Shown piece after piece: positions 1 through 5,886 of a DNA stretch of 6,957 nt (its first letter is position 1; every line of letters starts with the position of its first letter). The stretch is from Rhodospirillales bacterium (lineage in GTDB: Bacteria > Pseudomonadota > Alphaproteobacteria > Acetobacterales > Acetobacteraceae): contig JAGWIE010000071.1 of assembly GCA_028866445.1 (NCBI GenBank), positions 1-6,957 on the forward strand, in the 5' to 3' direction. Position numbers and translations under genes: made by a program. The notes beneath the pieces were generated by a model. It worked only from the letters and a program-made list of their open reading frames with translations, was not told the DNA's origin and did no database searches.

Positions 1-3000
1 GCGGATGCCACCTATATCGAGCCGATCACCCCGGAGATGGTAGAAAAAATCATCCTCAAAGAAAAACCAGACGCGCTGCTCCCGACCATGGGCGGGCAGA
101 CGGCGCTTAACACCGCCATGTCCCTGGCCAAGTCCGGAGTTCTGGAAAAGCTTGGCGTGGAGCTGATCGGTGCGAATGCCGAGGTGATCGACCGTGCCGA
201 GGACCGTTTGAAATTCCGCGACGCGATGGCGGAAATCGGCATCATGGGCCCGAAATCCGCCATCGCCCATAATCGGGAAGAAGCAGCAGCAGCCTTGGAA
301 GTTGTGGGTCTGCCCGCTGTTATCCGCCCCAGCTTCACGCTTGGTGGCACCGGCGGTGGCATCGCTTATAACCGCGAGGAGTTTTTCGACATCTGCCTAG
401 GCGGCATTGAGGCTTCACCCACCAACGAGGTGCTGGTGGAAGAATCCGTGCTCGGCTGGAAGGAATACGAATTCGAGGTTGTCCGCGACAAAGCGGATAA
501 CTGCATCATTATCTGCTCGATCGAGAATATCGACCCGATGGGCGTGCATACAGGGGATAGCGTCACCGTCGCCCCGGCGCTCACGCTGACGGATAAAGAA
601 TACCAGATCATGCGCGATGCCAGCATCGCCTGCCTGCGCCGCATCGGGGTGGAAACCGGCGGCTCCAACGTGCAGTTCGGCATCAACCCGGTGGATGGCC
701 GTCTCGTCGTTATCGAAATGAATCCGCGCGTCTCGCGCTCCTCTGCGCTGGCCTCCAAAGCCACAGGCTTTCCCATCGCCAAAATCGCGGCGAAGCTCGC
801 GGTCGGCTACACGCTGGATGAGCTACAAAACGACATCACCAAGGCCACACCTGCGTCTTTTGAGCCGGTGATCGATTACGTCGTCATCAAGATCCCCCGC
901 TTCACCTTCGAGAAATTCCCCGGCACCCCGGCTTTGCTCTCCACCTCCATGAAATCCGTGGGCGAGGCGATGGCGATTGGCCGCAATTTCCAGGAAGCTT
1001 TGCAAAAGGGCCTGCGCAGCTTGGAAACCGGCTTCTCCGGCCTTGATGAAATGCCTGCCCCTGGCGATGGCGGCGTGGATGCGTTCCGCGCTGCCCTTTC
1101 CACCCCACGGCCAGACCGGCTGCTGATGGCGGCGCAAGCCCTGCGCGCGGGTCTTTCGGTCGAAGAGGTGCATTCCGCCTGCAAGTTCGACCCCTGGTTC
1201 CTGGAGCAGATGCAAGGCATCATCGCCACTGAAAACGAGGTGAAAGCCAACGGCTTGCCGCGCGATGCGTTTGGCTTCCGCCGCCTGAAATCCATGGGCT
1301 TTGCCGATAAACGCCTGGCGCAGCTCACCGGGCAGAAGGAAAGCGCGGTGACCGCCGCGCGGCTAAAGCTGGACGTGAAGCCGGTCTATAAACGCATCGA
1401 CACCTGCGCTGGCGAGTTCGCCTCCGCTACCTCATACATGTACTCCACCTATGAAGGTTCTTACGGCACGCCTTTGGACGAAGCCGATGTATCGGACCGC
1501 AAAAAAATCGTCATCCTTGGCGGGGGGCCAAACCGCATCGGCCAGGGCATCGAGTTCGATTATTGCTGTGTGCACGCCGCCTACGCGCTGCGAGACGCCG
1601 GTTACGAGACCATCATGGTCAACTGCAACCCGGAAACCGTCTCCACCGATTACGATACCTCCGACCGGCTCTATTTCGAACCGCTGTTCGATGAAGATGT
1701 GCTCTCCCTTCTCCGCAAGGAACAGGAAAAAGGCACGCTGCTCGGCTGCATCGTTCAATATGGCGGGCAAACGCCTCTGAAGCTTTCCCAGGCGCTGGAA
1801 GCAGCACATATCCCCATTCTTGGCACCTCGGCGGACGCCATCGACCTGGCCGAAGACCGCGAGCGTTTCCAGGAACTTTTAAAAAAGCTCGGTCTGCGTC
1901 AGCCGGATAACGGCATTGCCCGCTCCACCGAGCAGGCGGAGGCCATTGCCGAGCGCATCGGCTACCCGGTCATCATCCGCCCCTCTTACGTGCTGGGCGG
2001 GCGGGCGATGGAGATTGTGTATGACCGCTCCGGGCTGGAACGCTATATGCGCGAGGCCGTGCGGGTTTCGGGCGACAATCCGGTGCTGATCGACCGCTAC
2101 CTTAACGAGGCCAGCGAAGTGGACGTGGACTGCATCTGCGACGGCACGGATGTTTATGTGGCCGGCGTGATGGAGCATATCGAGGAAGCCGGGATCCATT
2201 CCGGGGATTCCGCCTGCTCCCTGCCGCCTTACTCGCTCTCGCCGGCCATCGTCGCGGAGCTACGGGCGGAAACCGTCGCCATGGCCAAGGCTTTGGGCGT
2301 GGTGGGGCTGATGAACGTGCAATACGCCATCCAGAACGACATGATCTACGTGCTGGAGGTGAACCCCCGCGCCTCGCGCACCGTGCCGTTTGTTGCCAAG
2401 GCCACCGGCGTGCCGGTCGCCAAAATCGGCGCGCTGGTGATGGCAGGGGCAAAGCTCGCCAGCTTCAACCTGGATGACAGCCTGCAGCCCCGCCATGTGG
2501 CGGTGAAGGAGGCGGTGTTTCCCTTCGCCCGCTTCCCGAATGTGGACACACTTTTAGGTCCTGAGATGAAATCCACCGGCGAGGTGATGGGGCTGGACAA
2601 TAATTTCGCCCGCGCCTTCGCCAAGGCGCAGCTTGGCGCTGGCGTGAAATTGCCGCTTTCGGGTACGGCCTTTGTCTCGGTAAAAGATGCGGACAAACCC
2701 GCCATCCTGCCTGTGGCGCGCCGCCTGACAGAGTTAGGCTTCTCCATTCTGGCCACTGGCGGCACGGCCCAATGCCTGGCCGAGGCCGGAATCCCGGTAA
2801 AACGCGTCAACAAAGTGCTGGAAGGCCGCCCGCATTGTGTGGACGCCATCCGCTCGGCCGATGTGCAGCTCATCGTCAACACCGCCTCGGGGGCGCAATC
2901 CGTGGCTGACAGTTACGACATCCGCCGTTCCGCCCTCACCCATGGCGTGCCGAACTTCACCACCATCGCCGGGGCCAGGGCGGCAGCCCACGCTATCGCG

Positions 3001-3063
3001 GCCCTGATCGGCGGCACTCTTGATGTTGCGCCGCTTCAGTCGTACTTTCATCAATCTTTCTGA
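1..3063 (+). CDS. carB: Carbamoyl-phosphate synthase large subunit, 5' end outside window
   Basis: Makes carbamoyl phosphate from bicarbonate, ammonia supplied by the CarA glutaminase subunit, and two ATP, in the cytoplasm, for arginine and pyrimidine synthesis. The reading frame is open from base 1 (ADATYIEPI, matching E. coli CarB from residue 61), so about 60 N-terminal residues are missing and 1020 are present. The two ATP-grasp halves are visible: the first with RPSFTLGGTGGG (near 328-360) and EMNPRVSRSSA (from 715); the second starting with GGGPNRIGQGIEFDY (from 1519), with RPSYVLGGRAMEI (from 1978) and EVNPRASRTVPF (from 2356). A linker/oligomerisation domain lies between them. The C-terminal MGS-like allosteric domain begins near 2660 and keeps the equivalents of E. 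coli Lys954, Thr974, Thr977, Lys993, Asn1015 and the ornithine-site Thr1042; Thr1017 is replaced by Ala. Identity is secure. carA is not in view. Confidence 0.98.
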   Translation, partial: ADATYIEPITPEMVEKIILKEKPDALLPTMGGQTALNTAMSLAKSGVLEKLGVELIGANAEVIDRAEDRLKFRDAMAEIGIMGPKSAIAHNREEAAAALEVVGLPAVIRPSFTLGGTGGGIAYNREEFFDICLGGIEASPTNEVLVEESVLGWKEYEFEVVRDKADNCIIICSIENIDPMGVHTGDSVTVAPALTLTDKEYQIMRDASIACLRRIGVETGGSNVQFGINPVDGRLVVIEMNPRVSRSSALASKATGFPIAKIAAKLAVGYTLDELQNDITKATPASFEPVIDYVVIKIPRFTFEKFPGTPALLSTSMKSVGEAMAIGRNFQEALQKGLRSLETGFSGLDEMPAPGDGGVDAFRAALSTPRPDRLLMAAQALRAGLSVEEVHSACKFDPWFLEQMQGIIATENEVKANGLPRDAFGFRRLKSMGFADKRLAQLTGQKESAVTAARLKLDVKPVYKRIDTCAGEFASATSYMYSTYEGSYGTPLDEADVSDRKKIVILGGGPNRIGQGIEFDYCCVHAAYALRDAGYETIMVNCNPETVSTDYDTSDRLYFEPLFDEDVLSLLRKEQEKGTLLGCIVQYGGQTPLKLSQALEAAHIPILGTSADAIDLAEDRERFQELLKKLGLRQPDNGIARSTEQAEAIAERIGYPVIIRPSYVLGGRAMEIVYDRSGLERYMREAVRVSGDNPVLIDRYLNEASEVDVDCICDGTDVYVAGVMEHIEEAGIHSGDSACSLPPYSLSPAIVAELRAETVAMAKALGVVGLMNVQYAIQNDMIYVLEVNPRASRTVPFVAKATGVPVAKIGALVMAGAKLASFNLDDSLQPRHVAVKEAVFPFARFPNVDTLLGPEMKSTGEVMGLDNNFARAFAKAQLGAGVKLPLSGTAFVSVKDADKPAILPVARRLTELGFSILATGGTAQCLAEAGIPVKRVNKVLEGRPHCVDAIRSADVQLIVNTASGAQSVADSYDIRRSALTHGVPNFTTIAGARAAAHAIAALIGGTLDVAPLQSYFHQSF

Positions 3064-3099
3064 CCACTGCGGGCGTTCACGCGCCCGTGGCGGTTTTTT
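3064..3099 (+). terminator. Rho-independent terminator after carB
   Basis: Starting on the base after the carB stop, CCAC (3064-3067) pairs with GTGG (3087-3090) and GGGCG (3071-3075) pairs with CGCCC (3082-3086), with a three-base bulge TGC and a loop TTCACG. After CGG comes a run of six T (3094-3099). A GC-rich stem followed by a T run fits an intrinsic terminator that ends the carB transcript and separates it from greA. Efficiency is unknown because of the bulge, so read-through into greA is possible. Confidence 0.7.
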
Positions 3100-3123
3100 G
3101 CGTAACTTCCAACCCATCGGGGG

Positions 3124-3142
3124 CCTCAGCGCCCTTGAGGAG
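3124..3142 (+). promoter_or_regulatory. greA ribosome binding site within a potential hairpin
   Basis: GAGGAG (3137-3142) lies five bases before the GTG at 3148 and decides this start. The same bases sit in the 3' arm of a perfect five-pair stem, CCTCA (3124-3128) with TGAGG (3136-3140), loop GCGCCCT. A competing stem, GGGC (3121-3124) with GCCC (3131-3134), would leave most of the ribosome binding site free. The ribosome site is well supported; its regulation by folding is an inference. Confidence 0.65.
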
Positions 3143-3147
3143 ATGCA

Positions 3148-3621
3148 GTGCAGAAATTTCCTATGACCGCGGCGGGCCTCGTGGCGCTTGAAGACGAATT
3201 GCGGAACCTCAAAGCGGTTGAGCGCCCGGCGATTATCCGTGCCATTGCCGAGGCCCGCGCCCATGGCGACCTTTCGGAAAACGCCGAATACCATGCCGCG
3301 CGCGAACGCCAATCCTTCACCGAAGGCCGCATCGCGGAACTGGAGGAAATCGTCTCGGCGGTGGAAGTGATCAATCCCACCTCCCTCTCGGGTGATACCG
3401 TTAAATTCGGCGCCACCGTGCTGCTGGTGGATGAGGACACAGAACAGGAAGCCACCTACCAGATCGTCGGGCTGTATGAAGCCGACATCAAGCAGGCGAA
3501 GCTTTCCGTCACCTCACCGCTGGCCAAGGCGCTCATTTCCAAGCGCGTGGGGGACACCGTGGCCGTGCCCGCCCCTGGCGGCGACCGCTCCTACGAAATC
3601 CTGAAAATCAGCTACGTCTGA
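3148..3621 (+). CDS. greA: Transcription elongation factor GreA
   Basis: GreA enters the secondary channel of backtracked RNA polymerase and stimulates cleavage of the extruded RNA 3' end, rescuing stalled complexes. The product has 157 residues, close to the 158 of E. coli GreA. The N-terminal coiled coil (about residues 1-75) carries the tip motif HGDLSENAEYHAARE, with the catalytic acidic residues Asp41 and Glu44 in their expected places. The C-terminal FKBP-like domain (about 80-157) includes VKFGATV, YQIVG, SPLAKALI and the closing GGDRSYEIL. The GTG start is chosen because the MQKFPMT opening matches alphaproteobacterial GreA and a good ribosome site precedes it; the ATG at 3163 would lose five conserved residues. 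It follows carB after a terminator and is coupled to the next gene by a one-base gap. I see no clear promoter of its own in the 84-base spacer. Confidence 0.97.
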   Translation: MQKFPMTAAGLVALEDELRNLKAVERPAIIRAIAEARAHGDLSENAEYHAARERQSFTEGRIAELEEIVSAVEVINPTSLSGDTVKFGATVLLVDEDTEQEATYQIVGLYEADIKQAKLSVTSPLAKALISKRVGDTVAVPAPGGDRSYEILKISYV

Positions 3622-3622
3622 G

Positions 3623-4819
3623 ATGCTCACCTACGCGGATGTTCTGGCCGCCTCGCGGCGCATTCAGGGTGCTGTGGTTCGCACGCCCTTTTTGAAGTCG
3701 GATGCACTCTCCCGCCTGACTGGCACAGAGCTTTACGTGAAGCTGGATCACCTCCAGGCCACCGGTGCCTTCAAAGAGCGCGGCGCCGCCAACAGCATCG
3801 CCCTGCTGTCGGCTGAGGAACGCCAGCGCGGCGTTATCGCCGTTTCTGCTGGCAACCATGCCCAGGCCGTGGCACGCCATGCCCAGCTTGCGGGCATAAA
3901 AGCCACCATCGTCATGCCGCGCCATACCCCGGCCACCAAAATCACCCGCACCGCAAGCTGGGGTGCCAATGTGGTGCTGCATGGGGAAACGCTGGCCGAA
4001 GCCGCGGCTGAAGCCAGCAGGCTGGAGGCCCAGGAAGGGTTCTATTTCATCCACCCTTACGACAATGCAGCGGTGATGGCGGGCCAGGGCACCATGGCAC
4101 TGGAAATGTTCGAGGATGTGCCGGATTTAGACGCGCTGGTGGTGGCCACTGGCGGCGGCGGCCTCATCTCCGGCAGCGCCGTGGTGGCGCGGCATTTGCG
4201 CCCTGAATGCCAGGTGTATGGCGTTGAGGTGGAGCATTACGCCGCCTTCGCCCAGGCACTGGCGGGCCAGGAGATTAAGGTCGGCGGCCCCACCATCGCC
4301 GAGGGCATCGCGGTGAGGGATATCGGGCAGAAACCGCTTTCCGTGTTGAAAGCGCTGGAGGTTCCGGTTCTCGTCGTCTCCGAACACGCGGTGGAAAGTG
4401 CGATCGCCGCTTATGTGGAGAATGCCAAGCAGGTGACGGAAGGTGCCGGAGCCGCCAGCCTCGCGGCGGTGCTGAGCTTTCCCGAGCATTTCCGGGGCAA
4501 GAAAGTGGGCATTTCCATCTGCGGTGCGAATATCGACCCGCGGATTCTGGCCAACACCCTTATGCGCTGCCTGCTTCGCGATGGCAGGCTGCTCCGCCTG
4601 GTTTTGGAAATGCCCGACCGCCCAGGAATGCTTGCCGAAGTTGCCAAACGCATTGGCGAACTTGGCGGCAATATCCTGGAGGTTTCGCATCACCGTCTGT
4701 TCTCCAGCCCCTCAGTGCAGGATGCACAGTTGGAAGTGATGATCGAAGCCCGCGATGCCGGGCATGGCGAGGCGATCGAAGCCTCGCTGGCGGAAGTGTT
4801 CGTTCTGCGGCGGCTTTAA
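3623..4819 (+). CDS. ilvA: Threonine ammonia-lyase (threonine dehydratase), medium form with ACT domain
   Basis: PLP enzyme converting L-threonine to 2-oxobutanoate and ammonia, the entry step to isoleucine or a catabolic step. The 398-residue product has the fold-type II catalytic domain (about 1-320): ATGAFKERGA with the PLP Schiff-base Lys51, the SAGNHAQ loop (75-81), the phosphate-binding TGGGGLISG (176-184) and ICGANID (299-305), where Cys300 stands at the position that is Ser in E. coli TdcB and Cys in mammalian serine dehydratase. One ACT domain follows (about 325-398, starting LVLEMPDRPGMLAEVAKRI), which suggests amino-acid control. The length lies between TdcB (about 329) and the long biosynthetic IlvA (about 514), so whether the role is biosynthetic or degradative is open and the symbol is provisional. 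The ATG at 3623 lies one base after the greA stop (TGAGATG) with no clear ribosome site of its own, which points to translational coupling. Confidence 0.92.
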   Translation: MLTYADVLAASRRIQGAVVRTPFLKSDALSRLTGTELYVKLDHLQATGAFKERGAANSIALLSAEERQRGVIAVSAGNHAQAVARHAQLAGIKATIVMPRHTPATKITRTASWGANVVLHGETLAEAAAEASRLEAQEGFYFIHPYDNAAVMAGQGTMALEMFEDVPDLDALVVATGGGGLISGSAVVARHLRPECQVYGVEVEHYAAFAQALAGQEIKVGGPTIAEGIAVRDIGQKPLSVLKALEVPVLVVSEHAVESAIAAYVENAKQVTEGAGAASLAAVLSFPEHFRGKKVGISICGANIDPRILANTLMRCLLRDGRLLRLVLEMPDRPGMLAEVAKRIGELGGNILEVSHHRLFSSPSVQDAQLEVMIEARDAGHGEAIEASLAEVFVLRRL

Positions 4820-4826
4820 CCCGCCG
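4808..4826. other. GC-rich hairpin across two convergent stop codons
   Basis: CGGCGG (4808-4813) and CCGCCG (4821-4826) are perfect complements around a seven-base loop CTTTAAC that holds both stop codons of the converging genes. Neither strand has a T run after the stem, so it is not a canonical intrinsic terminator, although it could assist termination or protect both 3' ends. The arms are also coding sequence, so chance in GC-rich DNA is possible. Confidence 0.35.
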
Positions 4827-5184
4827 GTATCGGCAGAACGGGCATCACCTCCACCCCCTCTCCGGGAAAAATGGTGAAGTGTGGATGGTTTGTGAACAGC
4901 GCGGCCGCTTCCTCGTGCGAGGCCGCGCGCACCACCGTATAGCCGCCCATCAGATTGCTGATATCCTCGATCCCGGCCTTGGAGACTTTTTTTGTTTTGC
5001 CAAGCGGCCCACCCATCTCAACGATGGATTCCTGGTTTGCCTGCGCCCAACCTTTCCAAGCGGCAATTCCATCCCGCATTCTCTTCTGCTGCTCCGCCTC
5101 CGGCAAAGCCTGCCACGCCACCCTTCTTGGGTTGCCTGCGCCGCCGGTGAAAATAGCAAGAAAATTCTGTATTTTATCCGTCAT
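4816..5184 (-). CDS. YCII-domain protein, function unknown
   Basis: A 122-residue soluble protein with no signal peptide or membrane segment. The central stretch MGGPLGKTKKVS (57-68), then LMGGYTVVRAAS (78-89), EEAAALF (91-97), NHPHF (99-103) and the closing EVMPVLPIP (112-120) give the pattern of YCII-related proteins, small dimeric alpha-beta barrels of the YciI type. The N-terminal 50 residues form a helical, charged lead-in that includes MRDGIAAWKGWAQ. Some relatives are proposed to be enzymes or to accompany sigma factors, but no reaction can be assigned here. The ATG at 5184 is supported by GGAGGA (complement of 5191-5196) six bases upstream. The gene converges on the threonine ammonia-lyase with a four-base overlap of stop codons (TTAA, 4816-4819). 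It lies about 100 bases downstream of the DUF417 gene on the same strand, but differs from it in base composition. Confidence 0.8.
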   Translation of the reverse strand: MTDKIQNFLAIFTGGAGNPRRVAWQALPEAEQQKRMRDGIAAWKGWAQANQESIVEMGGPLGKTKKVSKAGIEDISNLMGGYTVVRAASHEEAAALFTNHPHFTIFPGEGVEVMPVLPIPAG

Positions 5185-5190
5185 AGCCAG

Positions 5191-5196
5191 TCCTCC
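5191..5196 (-). promoter_or_regulatory. Ribosome binding site of the YCII-domain gene
   Basis: On the minus strand GGAGGA stands six bases before the ATG at 5184. It is a strong match to the anti-Shine-Dalgarno sequence and fixes the start. No convincing promoter is seen between here and the end of the DUF417 gene. Confidence 0.7.
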
Positions 5197-5284
5197 ATCT
5201 GTTCATCTGGGCCAATTCCGGTGGCCAAGCTTCAGCCCGGCTTCATATCACGTTTTCAGCTTAAACGGCTTCGCCCTGCGGATG

Positions 5285-5770
5285 CTATGACCTTCTAGCG
5301 ACAGAATTATACGTAATGGACGTTACAAACAGAACAACGCAGATGGCGAACAGTGCTATATCTTTGTAGAGAAATTCTCCCATAAGATTCCACGCGATCG
5401 GATCGGTGGATAGGCTCCATTTTACGACCCCCGGCGTCGTGAAAAAGAATGACCACGTGATTGCGAACGTAACGCAACCCATAAAAGCGGCAAGAGCCGA
5501 GATAAGCGGTATAAATGCGCCTGCCACCAGCAGCGCCGCAATCGTTAACTCTATAGCACCAAGGATATCCGCTTCACCCCGGATTCCAAAAACGGAAAGC
5601 CAGAAAATAAACGGACTATGGCTGATGTAGAGTGCAATGCCTTGGGCCGACTGAGGAGTGAATTTTTGGATGCCAAAAGATACGAAGATAAGCACCATGG
5701 CCCAACGAAGAATTGCAATGGGCCAGAAGGAACCTGCACCTCGTTCAGAAATTTTGAAGTATTTTGACAA
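5285..5770 (-). CDS. DUF417 family inner-membrane protein (RclC/YkgB-like)
   Basis: A 161-residue membrane protein with about four predicted helices: roughly 16-35 (from FWPIAILRWAM), 66-88 (EADILGAIELTIAAL), 89-110 (ISALAAFMGCV) and 136-155 (KDIALFAICVVLF). Family signatures include FGIQKFTPQSAQGIALYI (32-49), SPF..W, FGIRGEADILG, FFFTTPGVV (108-116) and FLYKDIAL. The family includes E. coli YkgB, named RclC, which belongs to the rclABC reactive-chlorine resistance operon; its biochemical activity is not known to me, and E. coli RclC is somewhat longer (about 197). The TTG at 5770 is the start, since GGAGGT (complement of 5779-5784) stands eight bases before it and the next in-frame Met is residue 25, inside helix 1. 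It is divergent from the tetR gene and shares a two-operator control region with it, so repression by that TetR is the natural inference. Base composition is AT-richer than its outer neighbours. Confidence 0.85.
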   Translation of the reverse strand: MSKYFKISERGAGSFWPIAILRWAMVLIFVSFGIQKFTPQSAQGIALYISHSPFIFWLSVFGIRGEADILGAIELTIAALLVAGAFIPLISALAAFMGCVTFAITWSFFFTTPGVVKWSLSTDPIAWNLMGEFLYKDIALFAICVVLFVTSITYNSVARRS

Positions 5771-5778
5771 TTTAGATG

Positions 5779-5784
5779 ACCTCC
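5779..5784 (-). promoter_or_regulatory. Ribosome binding site fixing the TTG start of the DUF417 gene
   Basis: On the minus strand GGAGGT is followed after eight bases (CATCTAAA) by the TTG at 5770. The only nearby ATG on that strand (complement of 5784-5786) is out of frame and lies upstream of the ribosome site. This supports the rare TTG start. Confidence 0.65.
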
Positions 5785-5787
5785 ATT

Positions 5788-5817
5788 TTGGAATACCAAC
5801 ACCGCCTCATTAATAAT
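5788..5817 (+). promoter_or_regulatory. Candidate tetR promoter
   Basis: TTGGAA (5788-5793, four of six bases of the -35 consensus) and AATAAT (5812-5817, five of six of the -10 consensus) are 18 bases apart. The start of transcription would fall near 5824, inside operator 1, giving a leader of about 63 bases. Spacing and composition are good but the -35 is imperfect. An alternative -10 (TATGCT, 5875-5880) would start a leaderless message at the tetR ATG. Confidence 0.4.
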
Positions 5818-5832
5818 GGACGGACTAGTCCA
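5817..5832. promoter_or_regulatory. Operator 1 for the TetR repressor (TGGAC-N6-GTCCA)
   Basis: TGGACGGACTAGTCCA is an inverted repeat with five-base arms TGGAC and GTCCA around six bases; it also contains the perfect 10-bp palindrome GGACTAGTCC (5822-5831). It directly abuts the candidate tetR -10 element and would cover the start site. Its arms and spacing are identical to those of operator 2, exactly 40 bases further on, which makes chance unlikely. Inverted repeats of this size in a divergent tetR promoter are the usual target of the adjacent TetR dimer. Confidence 0.75.
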
Positions 5833-5838
5833 AAACAG

Positions 5839-5867
5839 CTCATCCGCGACCAAAATTGGACTGTCAA
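5839..5867 (-). promoter_or_regulatory. Candidate promoter of the DUF417 gene
   Basis: The minus strand carries a perfect -35 hexamer TTGACA (complement of 5862-5867) that lies in the middle of operator 2. At the optimal 17-base spacing the -10 would be GATGAG (complement of 5839-5844), which matches only three of six consensus bases. The start would be near 5832, at operator 1. The -35 is convincing, the -10 weak, so the exact promoter is uncertain. Confidence 0.4.
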
Positions 5868-5872
5868 GTCCA
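5857..5872. promoter_or_regulatory. Operator 2 for the TetR repressor (TGGAC-N6-GTCCA)
   Basis: TGGACTGTCAAGTCCA is an inverted repeat with six-base arms TGGACT and AGTCCA and a four-base centre. It agrees with operator 1 at 13 of 16 positions (TGGACnGnCnAGTCCA). Its centre is the minus-strand TTGACA, so a bound dimer would block polymerase at the -35 of the DUF417 gene. It ends 14 bases before the tetR ATG. Confidence 0.75.
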
Positions 5873-5886
5873 GTTATGCTAAAACC

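Noticed and set aside
2734..3312. Minus-strand 192-codon frame across the carB-greA junction
   Set aside because: It is antisense to conserved CarB and GreA coding sequence and to the terminator; long spurious frames are usual in GC-rich DNA.
4127..4693. Minus-strand 188-codon frame antisense to the threonine ammonia-lyase
   Set aside because: Composition typical of an antisense shadow (rich in His, Gln, Arg) and no recognisable domain.
5210..5226. Inverted repeat GGCCA-N7-TGGCC upstream of the YCII gene
   Set aside because: A single five-base-arm repeat with no T run, no second copy and no regulator linked to it; too weak to call an operator or terminator.
4879..5298. Open frame of 139 codons on the + strand antisense to the YCII gene
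   Set aside because: Its translation has no recognisable family pattern and mirrors the YCII gene, which has a ribosome site and clear conserved motifs on the other strand.
5764..5769. TTGACA on the + strand at the DUF417 start as a tetR -35
   Set aside because: No acceptable -10 lies 16-18 bases downstream, and the bases are coding sequence on the other strand.
5551..5853. Minus-strand 100-codon frame overlapping the DUF417 start and the operators
   Set aside because: It runs through both the DUF417 coding region and the control region in another frame, with no family features.
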